A DNA stretch of 16,214 nt from Bacteriovoracaceae bacterium (GTDB taxonomy: Bacteria > Bdellovibrionota > Bacteriovoracia > Bacteriovoracales > Bacteriovoracaceae), in NCBI GenBank assembly GCA_023146355.1, contig JAGLCH010000025.1, forward strand, positions 1 to 16,214. Reading direction: 5' to 3'. Below are positions 5,711 to 13,100 of the stretch, piece after piece. The stretch's first letter is position 1. The number at the start of each line of letters is the position of its first letter. Both the position numbers and the translations under genes were made by a program. The notes under the pieces were generated by a model. The model was given only the letters and a program-made list of their open reading frames with translations. It was not told the origin of the DNA and did not search any database.

Positions 5711-6701
5711 ACTTAGTTATGTGTTGTTTTAAATAATTGATGAAGCTGTGTCCATGATTCTCAAGCATTTTTGGGAACATTGATATTTCTGTCATGCCGG
5801 GAAAGGTATTAACCTCATTGAGATATATTTCTCCTTCACTCGTCAGAAAAAAGTCGATACGAGCTAAGTGTCTTAGCTTCATTGCGACAAATGCTTTTTT
5901 TGCAATTTTCATCATAGTGCTTACTTGGGTATCAGTTAAATCTTTGGCCTCTATGTGAGTTACGGAGTTGCTGCCATTGCTGTACTTCTCTTCATAAGAG
6001 TAGAACTCATTTTCTGGTGTTATTATTTCGCCAGGCCTTGTAACCACAATCTTTCCATCATATTCGTATACTGCAATTTCAAGTTCTCGCGCCTTAAGTG
6101 CTTTCTCTATAAGAACATGTTGAGAATAGTTAAAGGCCTCAATTACACTCATCTCTAAATTGCTCTCATCTGTAACCCAGTAACAGCCAACTGATGATCC
6201 TTGAGACGCTGCCTTTATAAAGACCTCTCCATATTTACGAAAAAAGGTGCGCGCTTTTTCTAGTTCATTAAGATTAGACGACGAGAGAAAGATACTTGGA
6301 GTATTAGGGATTTGAAGAGTATCAAACCAAAGCTTTGAGGTTACTTTGTTAAAACAATTTTGAGATGCCTCTTTATCACAACCAAAGTATGGAATTCGCG
6401 AAAGTTCAAAAACACTTTGTATATCACCAGTCTCTCCTGGGAAACCGTGAAGGCAGGGGATTGCGTAATCAATCTTTATTCGCTTTCCTGATTTTTCAAA
6501 TATTAATTCACCCGTGAAGCTTAGATGGCACTCTTCACCATCTTCCGCTATGTAGCCATTGTCTTTTGTAAGTTCAATGGCATATGTTTTTATCCCCTCT
6601 ATTGATTTGAGGTTTTTCCGGATAAACTTTGATGAGACTTTTGAAATTTCATGCTCTGTAGAGCCCCCCCCAAAAAGGAGGAGAACTGATTTCTCTGCCA
6701 T
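5709..6701 (-). CDS. ddl: D-alanine--D-alanine ligase
   Basis: Ddl joins two D-alanines with ATP to make the dipeptide for peptidoglycan precursors, in the cytoplasm. The 330-residue protein has the family's ATP-grasp layout: FGGGSTEHEIS (10-20, E16 for substrate binding), HGFPGETGDIQ (85-95), a central lid with SQGSSVG (166-172), YSYEEKY (234-240), and ARIDFF then NEVNTFPG (R281, N295-N298) for metal and phosphate. The Tyr in the YSYEEKY loop fits D-Ala rather than D-lactate specificity. Unusual details are FIKAASQ, where most relatives have K-P, and a Cys in YFGCD. It follows thrS by 11 bases, with GAGAG in that gap as a modest ribosome binding site. A run of eight G's encodes glycines 11-13. 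Confidence 0.9.
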   Translation of the reverse strand: MAEKSVLLLFGGGSTEHEISKVSSKFIRKNLKSIEGIKTYAIELTKDNGYIAEDGEECHLSFTGELIFEKSGKRIKIDYAIPCLHGFPGETGDIQSVFELSRIPYFGCDKEASQNCFNKVTSKLWFDTLQIPNTPSIFLSSSNLNELEKARTFFRKYGEVFIKAASQGSSVGCYWVTDESNLEMSVIEAFNYSQHVLIEKALKARELEIAVYEYDGKIVVTRPGEIITPENEFYSYEEKYSNGSNSVTHIEAKDLTDTQVSTMMKIAKKAFVAMKLRHLARIDFFLTSEGEIYLNEVNTFPGMTEISMFPKMLENHGHSFINYLKQHITK

Positions 6702-6712
6702 TATTTTCTCTC

Positions 6713-8464
6713 TTATCTAAGACCTTTTGGAAGCTTCTCTGCATTAAGCTCTAGGAACATCGCTTTAAGTTCAACAAGTGAAACTTGTTTCCCATATTTA
6801 GCACCGTAGGCGCGAAGGTTAACTGCATCCTCTTCGATTTCCTTATCTCCAACTGCAATCATAAATGGGATTTTAGCTTTTTGAATTTGTCTTGTCTTAA
6901 AGCCCATTGATTCATTGCGATCGTCAATACGAACTCTAAATCCCATGGCCTCAAATTCATTCTGAATCTTTTTGCAGTGCTCAAGATGAAGCTCAGACTT
7001 AATCGGAACAATAACTGCCTGCTCTGGTGCAATCCAGAATGGGTAAGCTCCAGCAACGTGTTCAAGGAGTATTCCAAAGAATCTCTCTATTGATCCAAGA
7101 ATTGCTCTATGGATTACAACTGGTCGTACTTCATCTCCGCTTTCCTCTGTGTACTTAAGGTCAAAGCGCTCAGGTAATTGGAAGTCAAGTTGAATCGTTG
7201 TTAGTTGATGAGATCTCTTAAGGGCATCGAATACTTTGATATCAATTTTTGGACCGTAAAATGCGCCATCTCCCTCATCAATTTCATATGGTCTTCCTGA
7301 AGCATCAAGTGCTGCTTTTAGGTCTCCCTCTGCCTTGTCCCAAGTTGCATCATCTCCACAGCGTTTTTCAGGACGTGTTGATAGGTTAACTTGTACATCA
7401 GTGAAATTGAAATGCTCATACACCATAAAGGCAATGTCCATGAGCTCTCTAATTTCCTGCTGTACTTGGTCCATTGTTACGAAGATATGGGCGTCATCTT
7501 GAACGAATGTTCTAACACGTGTAAGTCCAGAAACAGAACCAGACTTTTCATAGCGGTGAATTCTACCAAAGTCAGCGTAACGAAGTGGAAGCTCTCGGTA
7601 GCTGTGCTTAAAGTGCTTAAACATCATCATTGCCATTGGGCAGTTCATTGGTTTTACCGCAAACTCTCGCTTATCAATATTAGTGAAGAACATGTTCTCT
7701 TTATAATGATCGTAGTGGCCTGAAGTATGCCACAGCGCAGAGTCTGCAATTTGTGGAGTAATTACTTCATCATATTTGGCGCGCTTTAAAATTCTTCTCA
7801 TGAATTCGATTAATTCATTATAAACAAAAGCTCCCTTTGGCATAAAAAATGGTGATGCTGGCGCCGATGGATCCATTACAAAAAGTTCTAGTTCTTTACC
7901 AAGCTTTCTATGGTCGCGTTTTTTAGCCTCTTCAAGAAAAGTAAGATATTCCTTGAGCTGCTTTTTATCGTTAAAGCAGGTTGCATATATTCGCTGAAGC
8001 ATCTGACGATCACTATCTCCGCGCCAGTAGGCACCTGCAGTGTGCATAACCTTTACAAATCTTGGAAGTTCGCCAGTATTTTCAACATGTGGTCCTCGAC
8101 AAAGATCAATGAAGTCGCCTTGCTCGTAGCAAGAGATTTCTTCTCCTTCTGGGAGTTCCTTAATTAGCTCAACCTTAAGGTCTTGGTTTTTACCTGAAAA
8201 TAGGCTCAATGCTTCTTCTCGGGATACAACACGTCTTATTAAAGGTGTTTGGGCCTTAATTAGTTCAAGCATTTTTACTTCAATCTTTTTTAGATCATCT
8301 TCAGTGAGGCGGTATTCCATCTCAATATCGTAGTAAAACCCATTCTCAATAGTTGGTCCAATTCCAAATTGTATTTGTTCATTTGGGAAGAGTTGCTGAA
8401 TTGACTGTGCCATCAGGTGCGCCATAGAATGTCGCACGGTGCTAATATCGTATTTGGCCATCAT
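6713..8464 (-). CDS. thrS: Threonyl-tRNA synthetase without the N-terminal TGS domain
   Basis: ThrRS charges tRNA-Thr and edits mischarged Ser-tRNA. The 583-residue product starts almost directly with the editing domain: H12 and H16 (HSMAH), C122 and H126 (CRGPH). The class II core follows, with zinc ligands C275 (MNCPM), H326 (QDDAH) and H452 (VIHRA), then the anticodon-binding domain from about 480. Typical bacterial ThrRS is near 640 residues with a TGS domain of about 60 in front, and that is missing here. An in-frame TAA lies five codons before the first ATG, so no extension is possible. Two ATGs are in tandem; GGAG is four bases from the first and seven from the second, so residue 2 may be the real start. 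It is followed at 11 bases by ddl. No clear promoter or T-box is seen upstream. Confidence 0.93.
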   Translation of the reverse strand: MMAKYDISTVRHSMAHLMAQSIQQLFPNEQIQFGIGPTIENGFYYDIEMEYRLTEDDLKKIEVKMLELIKAQTPLIRRVVSREEALSLFSGKNQDLKVELIKELPEGEEISCYEQGDFIDLCRGPHVENTGELPRFVKVMHTAGAYWRGDSDRQMLQRIYATCFNDKKQLKEYLTFLEEAKKRDHRKLGKELELFVMDPSAPASPFFMPKGAFVYNELIEFMRRILKRAKYDEVITPQIADSALWHTSGHYDHYKENMFFTNIDKREFAVKPMNCPMAMMMFKHFKHSYRELPLRYADFGRIHRYEKSGSVSGLTRVRTFVQDDAHIFVTMDQVQQEIRELMDIAFMVYEHFNFTDVQVNLSTRPEKRCGDDATWDKAEGDLKAALDASGRPYEIDEGDGAFYGPKIDIKVFDALKRSHQLTTIQLDFQLPERFDLKYTEESGDEVRPVVIHRAILGSIERFFGILLEHVAGAYPFWIAPEQAVIVPIKSELHLEHCKKIQNEFEAMGFRVRIDDRNESMGFKTRQIQKAKIPFMIAVGDKEIEEDAVNLRAYGAKYGKQVSLVELKAMFLELNAEKLPKGLR

Positions 8465-8608
8465 TTTTCTCCAATTTTAACCTATTTTTAATAGCTTAAA
8501 ATCTAGCAAGGGAGTGATTCAATGTCCATAACCTTTATATCCGAAATAATAGAGTCTTATTTTATACTTTTAGGCAGATACTATCATTTTCGACTGTAGA
8601 TTTTACAG

Positions 8609-8630
8609 ATGTAAGAAATAATGTAAGAAA
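8609..8630 (+). repeat. Direct repeat ATGTAAGAAA x2 upstream of the TPR regulator gene
   Basis: Two identical 10-base copies (8609-8618 and 8621-8630) are separated by TA, giving a 12-base period close to one helical turn. They lie immediately before a TTGACT -35 box. Tandem half-sites at this spacing are how OmpR/PhoB-type winged-helix proteins commonly bind, and the gene downstream encodes such a domain. Autoregulation is an inference. Confidence 0.6.
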
Positions 8631-8632
8631 CT

Positions 8633-8661
8633 TTGACTGGTAGCGTATATTTTGGTAAAAG
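8633..8661 (+). promoter_or_regulatory. Candidate promoter of the TPR regulator gene
   Basis: TTGACT (8633-8638, 5/6) and TAAAAG (8656-8661, 4/6) have a 17-base spacer. An alternative -10, TATATT at 8646-8651, would place the second direct repeat over the -35 region, as in activator-dependent promoters. The 250-base gap to thrS holds nothing else I can name. On its minus strand there are several AT-rich -10-like hexamers but no clear -35 partner for thrS. Confidence 0.4.
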
Positions 8662-8714
8662 TTAGGCACTTTTCAGTGAAACCCACCTTAATTAGACGCA
8701 GAGGGGCAGTTTTT

Positions 8715-9968
8715 ATGACTATAGAAAATCGCGAGATTCTCATCGGGGCCCAGGCTCCTTTCATTTTAAAATCACAAGATTTAGAGTTTGACTCTAGCAT
8801 CGATCGCAGCAAGATTGCTCGCAGCTTCTATGATCTCGGAAAGGTCTATTACGATAAGGCGGCACTTGGCAAGGCACATATGAATTTTGAGAAGGCATTA
8901 GGCCATCTTGAGTACCCTCGCGATGTCTTTTTAGGCTTAAAAACCTATGGCTTTTTAATTCGTATTGCATCAGAGCTTTTACTTGATGAAAAGGCGAGTG
9001 AGTATGTTTCTAAAGCAGAATCTCTCACAGAATCCTTCGCTTCTGTATTGGGTAGTCTAAATGCTGAATGCTTCTATAATATTGGTGCTATTTGTAATTA
9101 TAAAGGTGATTTTGCTAGTGCGAAAAAGAATTATCTTTTGGCGTGTAAGTTTGCAAAAGAAGAAAATGAACCTGAGCTTTTGGCAAAATGCCTTCTATCT
9201 GTTTCGCGTGTGTCTCTATCTCTGAATGAGCTGCCAGATTGCCAGGAGCATCTCACCCAGCTAGGGCAGCTTCTCACTATTATTGAAAAGGATTACATTA
9301 GTGGATCGATGAACTTCTTTTTAGGAAGATTGAATCTTACGCTGGGAAAAAATGATCTAGCGATTAAGTACTTTGATAAGGCAAATGATCGAATGAGAAT
9401 TAAGAAGAGTTGGAACATGCACGGGCAGATCCTTCTTAATAAAGGGCGTGCCTACAAAAATCTTGGAGAGTTTTCAAAGGCCTTAATGTTCTTTGAACTT
9501 TCAGATAGTGTTGTTGACTCATCTGAGTTTAAGCGACTTTCTGCTATTGTTCGCAATGAGATCGATGACGTTAATGATTCAAGTGTGGACCTCTATCTCG
9601 ACCGAATCAATCGCAAGATTAAAGAGAAAGACCTTGGGATTATTGATTTTAAGCACCGTTTTGTTCTATTGGAAATATTATTTCTTTTAGCAACAAATAT
9701 AGAAAGTTGCTTTGATAAGGAACGGCTTGCAAAGGCAATATGGAAGGATGAGTATAATCCTCTTATTCACGACAAGCTTATTTATACCAGTATCAGTCGC
9801 CTGAGACGTCTAATTGAGCCAAAAACAACAAAGTCTAAAAGGAAATATATTATTCGTGGAAAAGATGGCTATACATTTAATCCCCATGTTAGAATTAGAT
9901 TCCACAGTGAAACTTCGGCAGAGAGAGACACCTCTATCGCAAATATCGATATGAGTTCTCCAGTATAG
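8715..9968 (+). CDS. TPR-repeat protein with C-terminal OmpR/PhoB-type winged-helix DNA-binding domain
   Basis: The 417-residue product appears to be a cytoplasmic transcription regulator. Residues about 33-265 form helical pairs of TPR type, for example around 33-66, 115-149, 157-190, 198-228 and 236-268 (pattern such as LGRLNLTLGKNDLAIKYFDKA). The C-terminal part (about 310-390) fits the Trans_reg_C winged helix: an N-terminal helix FVLLEILFLL, LAKAIW, the recognition helix YTSISRLRRLIEP, and the wing IIRGKDGYTF. There is no receiver, kinase or ATPase domain, so the TPR array is the likely sensor or partner-binding part. The frame opens at a TTG (8652), but GAGGGG at 8701-8706, eight bases before the ATG at 8715, fixes the start. 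An exported-protein gene follows after 12 bases. The regulon is unknown. Confidence 0.85.
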   Translation: MTIENREILIGAQAPFILKSQDLEFDSSIDRSKIARSFYDLGKVYYDKAALGKAHMNFEKALGHLEYPRDVFLGLKTYGFLIRIASELLLDEKASEYVSKAESLTESFASVLGSLNAECFYNIGAICNYKGDFASAKKNYLLACKFAKEENEPELLAKCLLSVSRVSLSLNELPDCQEHLTQLGQLLTIIEKDYISGSMNFFLGRLNLTLGKNDLAIKYFDKANDRMRIKKSWNMHGQILLNKGRAYKNLGEFSKALMFFELSDSVVDSSEFKRLSAIVRNEIDDVNDSSVDLYLDRINRKIKEKDLGIIDFKHRFVLLEILFLLATNIESCFDKERLAKAIWKDEYNPLIHDKLIYTSISRLRRLIEPKTTKSKRKYIIRGKDGYTFNPHVRIRFHSETSAERDTSIANIDMSSPV

Positions 9969-9980
9969 TTTGGAACAAAA

Positions 9981-10517
9981 ATGATAAATGTTTTAAATAC
10001 CTGCAAGACCCTATTCATGGGTCTTGCTTTTTTTTGGAGCGCAGCTTTTGCTGAGCAGGTTATTCACTCCGATAAGGCCATTTTTACAGTCGAAAAAAGG
10101 GCCTTCCTTAAGTCTGATGTTGTTCGCTACGTTTCCTCCTTAAAGCGTTTGAACTGTATCTATAGCGACTCTCTACTTGCAATGGCAGCAGGACTTGATA
10201 CAGGTATGCTTAAGAAGCTATATCAAGGCACGCTTTCTCCAGTTGAGGTTGAGGGACTGATAAAAGTCGTAAAAATCACTAAATTTGCAGACTCCCAGGT
10301 CTCCATCGACTTTGATGAGCTATGGAAGGGGTTCGGATCGCAACGCTGCTTAAAGAATGGGCCAAAGGGCTGGAGTTCAGACCTGAAGCAAATGTTTCTG
10401 TCTGAGGTCTTTTTACAGGAGCGTTTTAAGAAGAAAGTACGTGAACAAGGTAGTGCTGGTATCATTCTTTTTGGAAAGTCAGTATCAAAAAAATATATTC
10501 ATCATGCCTTTAATTAG
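9981..10517 (+). CDS. Exported protein of unknown function (possible SurA-N-like fold)
   Basis: The 178-residue protein starts with a typical signal peptide, hydrophobic from about 10 to 22, with AFA before E25 as a good signal-peptidase I site. It is therefore predicted to be periplasmic. The mature part begins with a short strand and helix (AIFTVEKRAFLKSDVVRYV) that recalls the first elements of SurA-type chaperones. It ends with a long basic helix (DLKQMFLSEVFLQERFKKKV). No peptidyl-prolyl isomerase domain is present. The SurA comparison is by eye and weak. GGAA lies about eight bases before the ATG. The gene sits 12 bases after the TPR regulator and overlaps rimI by 14 bases, so all three are likely cotranscribed. 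Confidence 0.75.
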   Translation: MINVLNTCKTLFMGLAFFWSAAFAEQVIHSDKAIFTVEKRAFLKSDVVRYVSSLKRLNCIYSDSLLAMAAGLDTGMLKKLYQGTLSPVEVEGLIKVVKITKFADSQVSIDFDELWKGFGSQRCLKNGPKGWSSDLKQMFLSEVFLQERFKKKVREQGSAGIILFGKSVSKKYIHHAFN

Positions 10518-10962
10518 AACGTATTCATTAACTCAATTTGAACGATCCCTAAGAGATGAAATTATGTCTCTTGATCAATCTTTTTTTCCACACCCCTGGA
10601 GCACAGCTTCTTGGAATGGGGTTGGAGAGCTAGATAACGAGTATGTTCTCACGATAAGAGAATCCGATGGTAAAATTGATGCTTTTGCCCTTTACCTTCT
10701 TAATCCTTTAGAAAATTTGGCCCATCTGCTGAAGCTTTTGGTGATCCCGGAAATGAGAGGTGCTGGGCTTGGCGTCAAGCTACTAGCTACGAGCTTCATT
10801 GAGTTAGATAGACGGGGTTTCATTAAAAAATATTTAGAGGTGGCGGTTTCTAACCATTGTGCAATTGAAACTTATAAAAAAGCTGGCATGTGCGAGATAA
10901 ATAGAATCAAAAAGTTTTATTCCAGTGGCGAGGATGCTGTTGTTATGATGAGTTCTAACTAA
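10504..10962 (+). CDS. rimI: RimI: ribosomal protein S18 N-alpha-acetyltransferase (GNAT family)
   Basis: RimI transfers acetyl from acetyl-CoA to the N-terminal alanine of ribosomal protein S18. The 152-residue GNAT protein has motif A, VIPEMRGAGLGVKLL, with the acetyl-CoA loop R85-G90. Then comes LEVAVSNHCAIETYKKAGM, in which E112 and Y124 align with the catalytic Glu and Tyr of Salmonella RimI. The family signature end is FYSSGEDAVVM. The frame is open upstream to a GTG at 10441 inside the previous gene. The ATG at 10504 gives the usual RimI length and start. It overlaps the exported-protein gene by 14 bases with no obvious ribosome binding site, so coupling is likely. Other GNAT substrates cannot be excluded. 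Confidence 0.87.
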   Translation: MPLIRTYSLTQFERSLRDEIMSLDQSFFPHPWSTASWNGVGELDNEYVLTIRESDGKIDAFALYLLNPLENLAHLLKLLVIPEMRGAGLGVKLLATSFIELDRRGFIKKYLEVAVSNHCAIETYKKAGMCEINRIKKFYSSGEDAVVMMSSN

Positions 10963-10984
10963 CCACTTATTTTTACGATAATGA

Positions 10985-11002
10985 TGTTGCATTAGTGCAA
11001 CA
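10985..11002. repeat. Perfect 7-base inverted repeat in the rimI-rimP gap
   Basis: TGTTGCA (10985-10991) and TGCAACA (10996-11002) flank TTAG. No T run follows directly, so it is not a simple terminator. It overlaps a poor promoter-like pair, TTGCAT (10987-10992) and TATTTT (11010-11015) with a 17-base spacer. It could be an operator for the rimP-nusA-infB operon or an RNA stem in its leader. Confidence 0.45.
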
Positions 11003-11047
11003 GCTTTGCTATTTTAGATTTGTTCTACATTTCAATAGACAAAATAT

Positions 11048-11083
11048 AGGGCGGTTTTTCTTCAAAATCCGCCCTTTTTTTTT
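11048..11083 (+). terminator. Strong intrinsic terminator just before rimP (possible attenuator)
   Basis: AGGGCGG (11048-11054) pairs with CCGCCCT (11069-11075). After one mismatch the stem continues TTTT with AAAA (11056-11059 with 11064-11067) around a CTTC loop, and nine T's follow (11075-11083). It lies 86 bases after the rimI stop and only 18 bases before the rimP start. It can end the rimI transcript, but transcripts starting in the gap would also have to cross it. A TATAAA at 11083-11088, with TTCAAA 16 bases before, could start a nearly leaderless rimP transcript instead. Confidence 0.85.
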
Positions 11084-11101
11084 ATAAAGGGTACAAAAGT
11101 A

Positions 11102-11611
11102 GTGGATTTAAATAGAGAAAGAGCAGGGATTGAGCAAAAGTTTTATGAGCTTTGTTTGACAACTGTAGCAGCAGAGGGCCTATCTCTCTACGCCATGGAA
11201 TACATTGCTGGAAGTTCAACCCTTAGAATCTATATCTACAACCCAGAGACCAATACAGCTATTTTGGAAGAGTGTGCAAGAGTTGATCGTGCATTTACTC
11301 CTCTTGCAGAAGAGCTTGAGTGGATGCCTGAAAAGTTGATGCTAGAGGTATCGTCTCCAGGGATTTATCGCGACCTATCATCTATAGAGCATTTTGAAAG
11401 CGCTGTTGGTGAGATTATCAAATTATCTTTCATGAATAAATTAGAACTCAGTGATTACCCCGAAATGCCAAAAGCATTAAAGGGAAATCGCAAAGTTATT
11501 GCCACTTTGAAGTCGATCAGCAAAGATGCAGTCGTTCTTCACGTCGATGGATTCGAAATGGAAGTGGCATTTGAAAACATAAAAAAAGCAAACTTAGAAC
11601 CAAATATTTAG
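11102..11611 (+). CDS. rimP: RimP: 30S ribosome maturation factor
   Basis: RimP binds the early 30S subunit and helps assembly of the central pseudoknot and S12 region. The 169-residue product shows the family pattern: an N-terminal alpha/beta domain with RIYIYNPE, then ILEECARVDRAF (54-65), the hallmark LEVSSPGIYRDL (81-92), and a C-terminal SH3-like barrel (about 96-166). It is slightly longer than many relatives because of an insertion around 105-125. It is read from a GTG, with AAGGG ten bases upstream, which is a little far. It opens the rimP-nusA-infB-rbfA-truB operon. The gap to nusA is 29 bases with no terminator. Confidence 0.9.
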   Translation: MDLNRERAGIEQKFYELCLTTVAAEGLSLYAMEYIAGSSTLRIYIYNPETNTAILEECARVDRAFTPLAEELEWMPEKLMLEVSSPGIYRDLSSIEHFESAVGEIIKLSFMNKLELSDYPEMPKALKGNRKVIATLKSISKDAVVLHVDGFEMEVAFENIKKANLEPNI

Positions 11612-11640
11612 TAGAAACAATTATTAGATGAGGATTGATC

Positions 11641-13056
11641 ATGAATTTCTCAGAGCTTGGAAGAATTATTGATGCTGTTAGTAAAGAAAAAGGCGTTGAG
11701 CGACAAATTGTCGTAAAGGCCATCGAACAAGCATTTTTAGTAACCGCTAGAAAGAAATATGGAATACAAGGTGAGTACGAAACTCGCTACAACGAAACTG
11801 ATGACTCTATTGAGATCTATCAGTATAAAAACGTTGTTGTTGATGATGGAGTTCGTGACACTATTGTCGAGATCGGACACACTGCTGCTTGTGAGCTTGA
11901 CGAAGAAGTTGAGCTTGGCGACCAGCTTGGTATCCGTATTGAGAACCCACAGTTTTCAAGAGTCGACGTTCAAACAGTACGTCAGATTATCTTTCAAAAA
12001 GTGCGTGATGCAGAAAGAGAAATTCTCTTTTCAGAGTATAAGCACAAAGAAAAAGATCTTGTTACAGGTATTGCCCGCAGATATGAAAGAGGTAACATCA
12101 TTGTTGACCTTGGAAAAGCTGATGCAATCCTCTCACGTAAAGAAATTATTCCTGGTGAAAATTTTAAGCCAGGTGATCGTATTCAGGCCTACCTCACTGA
12201 AGTTGTTATGACTAATAGAGGTCCTGAGATTCGTTTATCTAGAACATGTCCAATGTTCCTTGTTAAGCTATTTGAACTTGAAGTTCCTGAAATTCAAGAC
12301 GGAACAATTGAGATCAAATCTGCTGCTCGTGAGCCAGGATCTAGAGCTAAAATTGCTGTTGTAAGTGTTGATAAGGACATTGATCCTGTTGGTGCTTGTG
12401 TTGGTATGAAAGGTAGCCGTGTTCAGAATGTTGTAAATGAGCTGCAAGGCGAGAAAATTGATATTGTTAAGTTTTCTGAAGATGTTGTTACATTTGCTAG
12501 AGCTGCACTTGCACCTAGTGAGATCACGAATATTATGCATGATGTAGAAGGTCGCATGATGGATGTTGTTGTTGAGGAAGATCAGCTTTCTCTCGCAATC
12601 GGACGTCGTGGACAAAATGTTCGCCTAGCGGCCATGCTAACAGGACATAGAGTAAATATTATCTCTAAGAGTAAGCTTCAAGAAAAAATCGAGAAATCTG
12701 CAGAAAATCTTCTTCAGGTTCCAAGCATTAATGATGCATGGGCACAAGTTCTCGTTCAAGAAGGAGTTATGGGAATTGGCGACTTAAGCGCTATGGAAGC
12801 ATCAGAGCTTATTGAAGTTCTAGGAATTTCTGAAGAGCAGGCAGCGACAATTCTTACAGATACACTGAGTACAATTGAGAATGGAAATGCAGAGTTCCAG
12901 TCTGATGATGAAGAAGATCTAATTTCTGCTTCAGCTGTTCCACAGTATCGTGGAATGATTGAAAAGCCTGAGGCCGATTTTGCTGAAGGTGAAGATAAGT
13001 TCTCTGATGCAGAAAGAAGACTGAGAGAAGAACTCGCAGCTTTTAAATTGAAGTAG
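11641..13056 (+). CDS. nusA: NusA: transcription termination/antitermination factor
   Basis: NusA binds RNA polymerase and nascent RNA, controlling pausing, intrinsic termination and antitermination. Domains in the 471-residue protein are an N-terminal RNAP-binding region (1-125), S1 (about 135-200), KH1 (about 205-280, GACVGMKGSRV at 251-261) and KH2 (about 281-345, GRRGQNVRLA at 321-330). A single helix-hairpin-helix-like repeat follows (about 355-412), compared with the two acidic repeats of E. coli. The tail is acidic (SDDEED) and ends in a short basic helix, KFSDAERRLREELAAFKLK. The frame reaches a TTG at 11635, but AGGA at 11631-11634 positions the ATG at 11641 with six bases. It lies second in the operon; the usual ylxR gene before infB is absent. 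Confidence 0.96.
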   Translation: MNFSELGRIIDAVSKEKGVERQIVVKAIEQAFLVTARKKYGIQGEYETRYNETDDSIEIYQYKNVVVDDGVRDTIVEIGHTAACELDEEVELGDQLGIRIENPQFSRVDVQTVRQIIFQKVRDAEREILFSEYKHKEKDLVTGIARRYERGNIIVDLGKADAILSRKEIIPGENFKPGDRIQAYLTEVVMTNRGPEIRLSRTCPMFLVKLFELEVPEIQDGTIEIKSAAREPGSRAKIAVVSVDKDIDPVGACVGMKGSRVQNVVNELQGEKIDIVKFSEDVVTFARAALAPSEITNIMHDVEGRMMDVVVEEDQLSLAIGRRGQNVRLAAMLTGHRVNIISKSKLQEKIEKSAENLLQVPSINDAWAQVLVQEGVMGIGDLSAMEASELIEVLGISEEQAATILTDTLSTIENGNAEFQSDDEEDLISASAVPQYRGMIEKPEADFAEGEDKFSDAERRLREELAAFKLK

Positions 13057-13100
13057 TTTTAGAATACGATTGGTAACAAATGTTACTTGGGAGTAGGTGC

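Noticed and set aside
7391..8167. Plus-strand frames inside thrS
   Set aside because: They are antisense to conserved catalytic and editing motifs of ThrRS.
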